Notes under the pieces: generated by a model
Told to the model about the DNA's origin: nothing
What the model saw: the letters and a program-made list of their open reading frames with translations, nothing else
Databases searched by the model: none
Translations under genes and position numbers: made by a program
Part shown: positions 1 to 11,000 of the stretch, piece by piece
Numbering within the stretch: the stretch's first letter is position 1
Layout of the letters: every line of letters starts with the position of its first letter
NCBI RefSeq assembly: GCF_964355755.1
Contig: NC_092677.1
Span: 7,383,001 to 7,447,000, forward strand
Origin: Antedon mediterranea
Taxonomy: Eukaryota > Echinodermata > Crinoidea > Comatulida > Antedonidae
Reading direction: 5' to 3'
DNA length: 64,000 nucleotides

Positions 1-122
1 AACACCGCCCGTATTTCGTTAACATCCTCTGCTTCAGTTGCCTGCTCAACTTCAACTTTTTCATTATTATTTCCATTTTCGGCGGGAATATCAACTGTAC
101 TTGGACTTTCCTCAGATGCCAT
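1..122 (-). CDS. First coding exon of an unrecognised gene (partial, runs off left edge)
   Basis: Reading leftwards from an ATG at 122, the frame stays open for 40 codons to the window edge. An in-frame stop lies about 75 bases upstream of the ATG with no other ATG between, so this is a sensible start. The encoded N-terminus is acidic and low-complexity (begins MASEESPSTVDIPAENGN) with many Glu, Asn and Val residues and no domain. It lies head-to-head with POMGNT2, about 1.36 kb away, so the two may share a promoter region. I do not recognise the protein; the rest of the gene is outside the window. Coding status is inferred from the long open frame and the balanced codon use. Confidence 0.5.
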   Translation of the reverse strand, partial: MASEESPSTVDIPAENGNNNEKVEVEQATEAEDVNEIRAV

Positions 123-1420
123 ATTGTCCACTAAGCTTTGACTAGTATTGTTTATTCCTCCGTAGCCGTGTTTGTAATTCAGAAGATCGAATAATCAGTT
201 ATGATAGCTCGTCCAGTCGCGATAGCTGATATATATCTAGGGTTTCTAACGCATGCGTGACTAATGATATGCAAATTAATTTCTGTGATTGATTTAAATA
301 TTTCCAATTTAGCAAAGAAATATTTGAGTAGTAGATTGCTGAGTGAGCATAAGACGTCAGAGTAGATCGTAACGTACCAATCCGTTTGTGAATAGCGTGG
401 TGGCGTTTTATACAGTATACTGTATGTTACTTTGACAAAATAATACAAAGGAATAGAGAAATTGTGTATTGTGTTGTTTTTCGCAGGTACAATTATTGAT
501 ACCGCCTGCTTTAGAAGGTAATAATTGACCAAACCGTGCCTGTATGTATTTTTAACAGTTAGGCCTCTCTATTTATTATGATTGAAAGAAAGTTTGAAAT
601 TGCGTTCTGATGTACTAGACCTACACTGATCCGAACACAAATGTGGCGTGTGTTGTATTATATGCAAATGAAAAGTACAAGTTTTGATTACCTTCAATTT
701 ATTTTAATCACCATTGTCTTTATTATTTGATATTGATACTGTACTACTATATAATAGAGTGGACGTATAATACATCACTTTTACCAGTTACGGATAGGGC
801 TAGCTAGGCCTTCTCACGGTAGTTGTAGGCCTACTAGTACATCCACCGCTAAGTACCACCACCGCTGAGAGGGCCCAGCTTAGTATAGGTAACGTACTTA
901 CCGTGTTAGCTGCTAGAGAATTATGCCTAAACGATTGAGTATATTCCACTAAAATCTCACTCCATAACGTTTCTAAGATGCTGAATAGATAGTTGAAAGA
1001 CTTCATTTTAGATATCGTTTTTTAATCAACTGGAAAGATAGTTTTTAAAATGTATAATTTGAAGAAGAAAACAGTAGTAGAAAACACCGTCGTCGTCTTC
1101 AAATTGCTCAAATTTCATAAAACGCTATTTTCTTACTTCTGATTGGCCAGAAGTGGTAGTCGGTTAAAAAGACCCGGAGTTATTTTTGTAAGCCAATCAG
1201 GGTCGTCTATTTTGCAATTACGTCATTGAACGGTAATTTGGAATTCTTACAAAGAAAGTGGGAGTTGGAGAAGTACAGTAGGGTCCTATTATTTAAGAGG
1301 AGAATATCATATACCAACCACTAGACCTCTAACTACTCACTTGCCTATTTCTGTTTTATCAGGCCTATGTTGTGGTTACATTTTGCAACTAAAAATAACA
1401 TGATCGTTTTTTTATCTTTC
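123..1420. promoter_or_regulatory. Divergent intergenic region with probable 5'UTR intron of POMGNT2
   Basis: No convincing coding sequence. The stretch separates the leftward gene (ATG at 122) from POMGNT2. A pyrimidine-rich tract ending in TTTCAG at 1417-1422 looks like a 3' splice site, so POMGNT2 probably has an upstream non-coding exon somewhere here. The short open frames at 179-532 and 800-1006 show no recognisable domain. Confidence 0.35.
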
Positions 1421-1422
1421 AG

Positions 1423-1479
1423 ATGGTTATGATAAACTGTTTGCCAGCTTTCAAACTATTGTGTATTGCATTGAACTAA
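1423..1479 (+). other. Upstream ORF (18 codons) in the POMGNT2 leader
   Basis: Just after the putative splice acceptor at 1421-1422 an ATG opens a frame of 18 codons that stops at 1479, five bases before the POMGNT2 start at 1484. A ribosome using it would have to reinitiate or be bypassed, so it could damp translation. This is seen directly as sequence; the regulatory effect is inference. Confidence 0.35.
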
Positions 1480-1483
1480 AAGT

Positions 1484-3205
1484 ATGAACCATTACGAATT
1501 ATTGATGACTCTTGGTATCATCGCTTTGGCATACTTAACCTATATCAACAAGAACTTAAACAACAAAATTAAGGAAAATTGCTCGTTTCGACCTTTGAGC
1601 ATCAATAACTATTCTGGCTTCATTCAAGTTGAGGCAAGCCTATTGGACAGTGGCACCTCAGCTTGGTGCCGTGGTGAGAGCAATGTAGATAAAACTTGCA
1701 AGTTTCATTATCTTTGTTATAATTCTTTGAAGGATGATTTTATTTTCTTTCATGGGACAACAAGCATGGCATCAGGACTACCACAAGATCGGTTCAGTCC
1801 AGCATTGGCTGACCTATCTTCTGTACCAAACCATAACACTCAGTATTTCAACTTTGTAGATTTACCATTAGATGCAATGGAGAGCTTTGATCAAATATTT
1901 CTTCTACGTGGAAATAGTTTTATTTTCAACCGTTTTAATCCGGCAAACTTGATGCATGTTTTTCATGATGATCTTTTGCCATTGTTCCACACTTTATCAG
2001 AAAACAATTACGGTGACATCAACTCATCTGATAGTCGTCTTCTTTTCTTTGATGGACATGCTAAACTTGATCATTTCCATCTATACAAACTCTTTTCATC
2101 GCAGATACCTTTATTGAAATCTGATCTAAACAAGTCTGGTAATTCTCTTGTTTGTTTTGAAAGGGCATATATTGGATTATCTAATACAACAACTTGGTAC
2201 CAATATGGATTCCAGGAACCACAAGGTTCTGTAAGAAATTCTGAAATCACTGCAAGAACTATTCTACTTTTCACAGACTATCTAAAAGCTAAATTGGGTA
2301 TTGAGAAGAAGGAGCAATCACAAAGTAGATTAAATGGAATATTGATTGGGCGTAGAACCAATCGGTTGATATTGAATGAAGAACACTTAGTAATGGCACT
2401 AGCTAGAGATCTTCACATTAGTGTCCAATTGTTACACCTTGAAGATACGAGTATAAAAGAGGTAATTCAGAGGATATCATCTACAGATGTACTGATTGGA
2501 GTTCATGGATCTGCCTTGATTCTGTCCATGTTTCTTAAGAAAGGAGCTCTGTTAGTAGAAATATTTCCATTTGCTGTGAATCCTAAACACTACACACCAT
2601 ACAAAACACTGGTTTCCATCCCAGGATTAAATGTCAAATATCTTGCATGGCGCAATATGGAAAGAGAAAACACAGTCTTTCATAAGAGTGCTCTAGCTGA
2701 ATTTGGAGGCATTGATCATTTATCGGCTGAAGACCAAAATAGGATATTAGAGAGTTCAGAGGTGCCTTTACACCTTTGTTGTAACGATCCAGAATGGCTG
2801 TTCAGAATCTACCAAGACACAGTTGTAGATATTCAGTCTTTCATTAGTGCAGTAAGAAAATCTATTTCTGAAGATCTTGCTGAAGAGAGGGACACACCAC
2901 AAATGTATCCTGCTAAAGTCAACAAAGTAGTTTGTAGAAAATTGATGACTGTTGACGTTGTAAAGCTGGAAGTGAATTGGCAACAACCTTGGAATGTTAA
3001 ATATTTGATGTCGGTAATAAAGGAAGATATTAAATATGAAGTCTGGATTCAACAGGCATTTGTTGACAACACAAGAGCATGGATTTTAAACACAACAGGG
3101 TACACATTTGAAGGAGAGTTTCTAGCTGATTCCACATATTTTGTGTGGGTCCGTTGTATAATAAATAACCGAATTGGTCCATTTTCTGATGTTACAATAT
3201 GTTGA
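1484..3205 (+). CDS. POMGNT2: Protein O-linked-mannose beta-1,4-N-acetylglucosaminyltransferase 2 (POMGNT2)
   Basis: Single-exon frame of 573 aa; the vertebrate protein is about 580 aa and also has an intronless coding region. The family adds GlcNAc in beta-1,4 linkage to O-mannose in the ER, starting the core M3 glycan of alpha-dystroglycan. Residues about 6-22 form an N-terminal hydrophobic anchor (type II topology). Family landmarks are clear: NTQYFNFVDLP, NPANLMHVFHDDLLPLF near residue 156, TTWYQYGFQEPQG near 236, the HGSALILSMFLKKG glycosyltransferase-61 signature near 340, and HYTPYKTL followed by AWRNM. PLHLCCNDPEWLFRIYQDT precedes a C-terminal fibronectin-III-like domain (about 485-573) ending in VWVRCI...GPFSDV. 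The vertebrate protein reads HGAQ where this one reads HGSA. An AATAAA signal at about 3418 gives a short 3'UTR. Confidence in the orthology is high. Confidence 0.95.
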   Translation: MNHYELLMTLGIIALAYLTYINKNLNNKIKENCSFRPLSINNYSGFIQVEASLLDSGTSAWCRGESNVDKTCKFHYLCYNSLKDDFIFFHGTTSMASGLPQDRFSPALADLSSVPNHNTQYFNFVDLPLDAMESFDQIFLLRGNSFIFNRFNPANLMHVFHDDLLPLFHTLSENNYGDINSSDSRLLFFDGHAKLDHFHLYKLFSSQIPLLKSDLNKSGNSLVCFERAYIGLSNTTTWYQYGFQEPQGSVRNSEITARTILLFTDYLKAKLGIEKKEQSQSRLNGILIGRRTNRLILNEEHLVMALARDLHISVQLLHLEDTSIKEVIQRISSTDVLIGVHGSALILSMFLKKGALLVEIFPFAVNPKHYTPYKTLVSIPGLNVKYLAWRNMERENTVFHKSALAEFGGIDHLSAEDQNRILESSEVPLHLCCNDPEWLFRIYQDTVVDIQSFISAVRKSISEDLAEERDTPQMYPAKVNKVVCRKLMTVDVVKLEVNWQQPWNVKYLMSVIKEDIKYEVWIQQAFVDNTRAWILNTTGYTFEGEFLADSTYFVWVRCIINNRIGPFSDVTIC

Positions 3206-5064
3206 CCAGGGAAGAACAACTCTGCTTATCTTCTATGTACCAGAGACAATAGATATATCTGACTGGGAACTTCTAAACCACCTTGCAGGATTTTGAGAGG
3301 CTAGATCTGCTCAAAATATCCCCAGTCAAATATTTCTAACGTGTACACCTATGTTGATTGGCTAAATAGCTTCAAAATTATATATGTATAGACCAGTACC
3401 AGTATGTCAAATTTGCAAATAAACATTTTAGTTTTGTATGAAGTCCAGTTTCTGTTTGTTTAGTACCTGTCATACGTGCAGATTTGAAACAGAAGCAGTA
3501 ACAAAGCTTATCAAAATTGTTTTTATATTTAATTTTTTTTTTCCCAGAAATGTCCAGTATTTTTCTTAAATCTGAAGAAACTGAAAACAACCCAACATAA
3601 AGCAAAAAACAATAAAAGCACCCAAATTATAAAATGAACCAACAGGTTGAAATAAAACTGTTGGACAATAATATTAATAATACTGCTTACAATTACTGAA
3701 AACATGACATTCGATGTCATCATTATTGACCGCTTTAAGCTCACCCATAAATCATTAATTTATGACAACATAATAAAACTGTAAACAGAACCCTGGATAA
3801 AAGGTTAACATAATAATTGCCTTGCTTGCCATATAAGCATGACCCCCAACATTTGGAGTAATATGACATTCCATGTGTGCCAAAATGTGTTTCTTTTTAA
3901 GAAACAAATAGCTGTTTAAAACCTTTACAGAAACTAGAATAGGATTAAGGCCAAACAAGCAGAAAACCGTGTGCTTGTCCCACATATAATCTGTCTATTC
4001 TGATCGAGTTTCTTCTACACTTTCTCATACGCATTTTGTGTAAATGATCATAAGATGCTACATTTTGTTTTCCACGTAACATTTACCGTTACCACTAGTC
4101 TGTAAATTGGCATACTGTACACGCTTATTGTACTGCAATAAAAATATTTGCTATCTGATGGTAAAATCCACACTTTCTTATGACAGTATAATGTACTACA
4201 ACATAAACCAGTACAATTATTTCTTTATAATGTACAAACAGTACAAACCAAAATAGTCCAGTAATATTATTTCAAAATGTTTTCATGATTAATTTTATAC
4301 AAAATTCATTTCCCAGAAAAAAATGTTAAAATGTGTTATTAAAATTATTGGAATTTAATTAACATTTTTATTTTATCAATGTTTTCAATTAGTTATTACT
4401 GTACAGTATTGCTGTACAGTATTGCTGTACATTTTTGGCAATATCTTCAAATTATACTAATTTTTAATTACATACATTATTTGTTTGTAGCTAACAAAAT
4501 TCATGCAGTGCAATGTTTTATTTCATTAATTATTATGCAATAGAAAAATTACATGATTCATAATTCACTTCAGCAAAATAAAATGTCTTTTGCTAAAAAA
4601 AGGTTTTGATAAAAAAATGTTTACAACTGGACATGATTTAAAATTTATATCAATTGCTAGGTTAGTACTATACATTTACTATAAAATTTATACTTTACAA
4701 ATTTAATTCATTTATGAATAGGCTTAGCTAGATTTTCTAAGTGTATGAGACAGGGACTGGGAGCACATCTTTGCCATTTAAACCCTCTCCCCATGTTACC
4801 CTCTCCCATTCTATATTCACCAACCTACAACTCTTCCCAACCCATCACTACTCTACAGGGAGAACACTGGCCGTTCATCAATCTCAACAACTGCCTTATA
4901 TAGACCAAATATACGAATCGACACGCTTGCAACAAATTAATTTCAGTACCGATCTGTATTATGTAGACTTTTGGAGTCTTTCCTATTTGCATAATACACA
5001 ACCTCAGTCACCTGTATGCATATATATCATACTGAACATTAATTGTACCACATATGCTATGCTG
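3206..5064. other. Convergent intergenic region between POMGNT2 and the p107/p130 gene
   Basis: Holds the POMGNT2 3'UTR (AATAAA near 3418) and presumably the 3'UTR of the leftward p107/p130 gene (stop at 5065). It is AT-rich, with a small direct repeat of the word TGTACAGTATTGC at 4400-4430. I see no coding potential; the frames here lack domains. Confidence 0.4.
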
Positions 5065-8000
5065 TTACTTGTCTCCATTATTTCGGTCATTGTTCAGTTT
5101 GTGAAGCTTCCGAAGAAAATTTCCATTCTGATTTTCGAGGCAAACACGTTTCTGGGGACTTTCCTCGCCAAAGTCCATTGCTCGTTTTGTCTTCCTCTCC
5201 ATTTTTATCATCGAGTTAATCTCCTTTAAATCCTGGTAAAAAGATAAATTGCAAATTAGTTAAATGTCACTTTTTGAATCTTTTAATAATTCATTTCTAT
5301 AAATTCAAGTCTCACAAATATAAATTGCCATATTGCTTAAACCTTTTTTACACCAATTGTATCATCATTCAGACGGAAAACCATCGGTTCGGTGTACATA
5401 CATTACACAAATACGGTACATAAATTAAATAATTCTAATTCCTCTAAAAGCAGGACAGAATACCTTTCAGGAGAACAACAATGATTGATTATGGTAATAA
5501 TTTGGAAAGAAAAAAAATATAGGCAAAAGTATATTATTGTTATATCACATCATACCTTGGATGGACTTTTGTTGATGTGAAACACCATACTATTCCCAGG
5601 ACTCCTCGGAATACAATTCTTGCGTGGTGATATGTATAACTGGTGCCTATTGGACACTTTCCTTGGCGAAACTTGGTGGGTGCGCACAATAGGTAGAGGT
5701 GAAAGGGTAGGGTGTGCGGCAAGACCATTCTCGTCGCTACTGTCAGCCGGGGAGAACCGGAGCGCAAACGGCTGAACTCGTGTTACAAATATCTGCAAAA
5801 TGGAATATGGCATTTTAAAAATTAGAAATCAGAAAGAAAGTAACAATGTTGATTATTATTTAATCGTCATCAGAAATGAAACTTACTGAATTATAGTACT
5901 TAATAAGATCTCCTCTCTCCTCGTCTTCAAATGATGATGCAGTGCCTGCCATTCTGGTAGGCGTGGGTGGGGCACTATTTGTGGGCATTGTACTAGATGA
6001 CCTTGCAAGCATTTGACCAAATGGACCTTTAAGAAAAACAATAAATGTAATGAAGTACACTCTATTATATTTGTCAATGTTAGGAGGTCTGAATTTGATG
6101 GTAAACAATAATAATATATGTTTTAAATAAAGTAAACAATTTGGGGAAATTCTCTCGGATCACCTGTGTCCAATAATTTCTTGACCCTCACAAAGGAAAT
6201 ATACTATACCAAATCAATGATGTTGAGTATCTGGTCTGCTTTATTAAAGTAAAATGTCATACATGTTAGCAAAAAAAAAATAGTTCATGATCTGAGCCAA
6301 ATGCTTCATGCATGCAATGTTTATTTCTAGAAGTAATGTCGCATTATATGTCAACGAAACGTCACTAAGGTATTTATACTCATTGTGTTTGCATTTTTGG
6401 TTTTTTTTTAGATGACGGGTGATCCATCCAGCAATCATCAGCTGATCATTAGGGACCCTCAGAGGTTCACAAGACAAACATATACACAAGATGCTCTACA
6501 TAAACAAAGTCTTATTACAAGCCTTTGGGAGGGGAGTTGTAATTTTGTCCTTAGAAAAAATCCTGACATGTGACGGGACTTGAACCCAGGACCCTTGGAG
6601 TGGTAGCCAAGCATCCTAACCACCAAGCCACAACTCAACACCAAAACAAGTAAATTTGTCGAAACCAAATGAATTTATTCAATACCTCCTTTGTGTTTAT
6701 GATCACTCTCTGGGGAGCTACTACTGCTGCTACCATTTTGCGAGGTAGCGCTAGCCCTACTTGAGCACCGCCCATTGAGTAGTACGCTCCTGTAGACATG
6801 GCTCTGAGCTTGTGGTTGCATCCTGTAACAACGCATTATCTCCTGAAATTGTTGATCATGTCTGGTCACCTAAAAACAGATTTAGGAATACAGTTACTGT
6901 AATTAAGTTGTTATTGTTATCTTGTATTATTTAACATTTTTATTATTTGCACATTATTAATTTGACAAGATAAAGAAAAAACCATAGTTGAATAATTTTT
7001 GTAAAATACTTAGCAAAAACAATACTTGACGATAAAAACCATACATTTGAAAATAAATGACATTATAATTTATAAAACACATAATATTTAAGGATTCCAC
7101 ACTCACTTTGCATATAACATAGATAGAGCACATTAGCAGCTGATCTAAATGCCTATCTTTCATTAAGTCACTGTGATGGACGATGGCGTGCACGAAACAC
7201 GTCCATATCTTGCGACGAAGGTCATCTTCAATTTGCAGTCTTGAGCACAAGTCAAGTAATCTGACATTTGCAAGGTGGTAAAGCTATAAAAGGCAAGAGA
7301 AAAAAGTGCAAGTTGTGATACATGGGGACCTCTGAGGATGTAAACCCCTTCAGGTTGTGAAAGGGATCTTTTAAAGATGGATCTTTTAGGATGTAAAGGG
7401 GTTCTTCACAAGGTAAAGGGCACTCTTCATCAGGATATAAATCTCCTTTAGATATACAGGGGATCCCTTCAGATGTGAAGAAGCTCCTTCAAGAAGGGAA
7501 TCCCTCAGGATTCAAACAGGATCTCTCAAAATGATGCAGAAGGGATCTCTTAGGATGTAAAGACGATCCTTTAGGATGTAAAGGGGATCCCTCAGGATGT
7601 AAAGGGGATCCCTCAGGATGTAAAGGGGATCTCTCAAAATGATGCAGGAGAGATCTCTTAGGATGTAAAGACGATCCTTTAGGATGTAAAGGGGCTCCTC
7701 ACAAGGTAAAGGGCACTCTTCAGCAGGATATAAATCTCCTTAAGATATAAAGGGGATCCCTTCAGACGTAAAGAAGATCCTTCAAGAAGGGGATCTCTTA
7801 GGATATAAAGAGGACCTCTCAGAATATAAGAGGTACTTTTCAGGATATAAGTCTTGTCACAATAATTAGAATCTACAAACTAATAATAGTAGAAAGAAAT
7901 ATTTACCTTTCTGAAGAAGAGTCCAACTGAACCTGTCCTCTTTGGTTTCTTAGCTACAGGTTCGGTTGCTGGTTGCACTGCAGCTGGTTTCTCTATCGTG

Positions 8001-11000
8001 TTACTTGCCACTTGTGATGCTGTTGTAAGTGTAAATATATTTTTGTAGTTAGCCGACGACTCACCCATCTTAATTGGACTTGCTATTAGGTGGATTGTTC
8101 CGTCTTTATTATTTACAGCTGTCAATAATAAGTAGGAATGTAATAAGTAGAACTAAATGTACTAATTAACAATATGTTAATTAAATAGGAGTTTTCACTA
8201 AATAGGGATTGACCGTAATGTAAAAACATATGGGCAAATGTCCTCTTAAAAGGGTTTCCTAAAGAAGAGGTTTGACTGTAGTCTTTTCTACCAACTACTT
8301 ACTTTGCACTTCAACGGTGACAATTTTCTCATTTGGCTTTGTGACTATTTGTGCAGTCTGCACTGCAGGAGTGGACGAGTTGGTTGATGTGGTAGATTCA
8401 GAGGGAAAGAGACGCCGTTTAGCTGACCCTGGTGATGGTGAACTGAAACGATCATGGGCAGACACAGGTGAACCAGTAACTGGATCTATTGAACAAAGAA
8501 TAAGAACATATGATGATGTAGCTAAGTAAGTCAGATTGTTTGTATTACTCTGACGTTTTATAGAAAAAAATTGTTTTAAATAGTGCTACTGAAGAAAAAA
8601 AATGTCCATATAAAAGGCACATCACATTTTGTTACATAAAGTTTGATAGTGTAAGAGATATTTTATTTAATTTGTACCATATTCCATCAGACTTTTAAGA
8701 GATATAAATTTGTGATTTTTTATCTGTATACTATTATGTTTTTTATTTTTTAGAGTAAAGTGTTTTACATATACTGTAGTGTTCTTAAATGTTTTAATAC
8801 TTCTTAACCAAATGTTTTAAATATTTTTATTTTCTACTATGAAGTACACTCAAAATATTTTCCTATTTGAGGATGAAATAAAGTGATTTAATGAATTGAA
8901 ATCTGTACCTCTCTTAGGTGGTTCCACTCCTGTAAGAGCTCTGACACGAGGATGTTGCATAATTGGTGAACCGATCTGTGGTGGAGGTGGATGACTGTTA
9001 ACCGAATTCTGTCCGTTATCAATCTGACTTGGCAATGTAACATCCTCACATGTAGGTACACTGTTGCTGTTGTTAGGTACGCTGCTACTGCTGCTGTTAG
9101 AATCGCCTATGACATCCCAGAGTGGTGAGTTCGATTTCCAGGCACACTCCTGTAATACTGCTTCCTCAACCTGTAATGATATATTTATTTGTTTTACTCA
9201 AGTTGACTCGTAGATATAATACATCTTTGTGTCATGTATATGGCCTTGTTAATACTGTAGTGGGAGAGAATTCAGAATATTCTGGTTACGGGAGAGCTCG
9301 CTGTATTATTTTATAAAATACAAACTGCTGATTCATACCGTATTTAGATGCTTCACCACATCACGTGACAAGCCATCTTCTGCCCTCAGGATCAGCTCGA
9401 TAACTTTGTAAAAGTGAAATGCGGGGATATCAAAAATATCTATTATCCAAGGAAATGTTCTGTGAAATAAAAACAAATTTTGAATAAGAAAATGTAATCA
9501 TAAACTATGTCACTGTATGATGAAATTTGTCATCATTATACATTAGGACTCCTTCTTTGGTGCACCACTATTGAAAGCGTACTTACAGACAAGGGGAAAT
9601 ATACGTTTAAACATTATATAAAAGACTCGCTAGAGGCTAATAGCTAATTAAGAACAGTGACATCTTTTTGGGTAACAAACATGAGGGCTCTTTTGTATTT
9701 GAAATAATTTAACAATTTGTTTTAGAAATATCAGATTTCAGAACAGATTATTCCATTTTCTATTTTACATGATTTTTCATATTTTACTTTTGCTATGTAT
9801 TAAAGACCCATTCCCTACATTTTTTAGGTCTAATTTAAGACAAACTACATTAATGTAAAAATAAATACTATATGGTCCTATTGAGATAACTTTTTTGTCT
9901 TTAAATGGTTAAAAATGTGAAAATTAAGGCGATTCTAATAATTTTAGCAGCCCGCTATAAATCCCAACATGCATTGCACGCGGATTTATAGAAGACTCTT
10001 AACATTTCAACGAAAATACTGGGTTTCCCCAAATTTGTATCAACGGAGTCTGCCAAAAACAGAAAGATAGTTAATACAGCAACTATAAAACGTCAGACTA
10101 GGCTTTAACTAACGTACGATGTTTGTACGTTACCGATGTTCGTATGTTACCGATGTTTACCAGCTAGGCTTAAAGACGGCCAACGAGAGTACATTCACCG
10201 CGAGCTACTAGTGTATTGTTTTTACAATACGTCACAAATTGTAGGGAATGGGTCTTTAAACAAGTCTATGTTTTGTGCACAATGGGCTGATTTAAGTTTT
10301 GGTACATACCTTTGAGAGTTATAGGAAAAAATGACAATTTCCAAACAACAGGCAAATAATGACGTATGAAAGATATCATGTTCCAGTAAACTCTAAAGGA
10401 AATCAAAACAAACAATAAAGATCTGTTAATACTTAATATATACTAAAAAAAATCAGACACAATCACAGAAATTCAACCACCTAAATCTCTTTTAAATTCA
10501 GTGACTCAGATCATTCGACACATAAACAGTGTAAACACCTATTCATTTTCTTTTTTATTACTTTCATTCATTATATTCATGCACGCACACTACCTTTCAT
10601 CAAATGAAAGTTACATTGTTATTATTCAATTTGGGAATTTCCAATTGAGTATAGTTTTTGTTTCCATCGAGTATTTAGGTAACAGCTCAAACTCTCAACT
10701 ACAAGCTTGTGTTAAAATAATGTTTACCATTTCAAAGAACATTGGTGCTTCTTCTTTTTTTATTATAATTAAAACATTGTTCTTGAGAATTGTGTAAATA
10801 ATGTAAACAGTTATAACCAAGCAATAAAATTATTCTTACCCCTAAATTTTTCTTTCCTTGTAAACGTTTTTTCTCTTCTGTCATAATTGATTCCATAACC
10901 TTGTAGTAGAGAGTCTCCGCCAATTTAAGTCGCATTTTGGCAAAGTCCACATGGGAGCCTGCATGTACCTCAGATGACTGGAAAAATAATTAAGTTTTGT

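Noticed and set aside
4741-5229. 162-codon plus-strand frame
   Set aside because: Antisense to the last exon of the p107/p130 gene and without any domain.
6459-6668. Protein-coding frame of 69 residues with CGLVVRMLGYHSKGPGFKSR
   Set aside because: This is the standard spurious translation of a tRNA-derived SINE.
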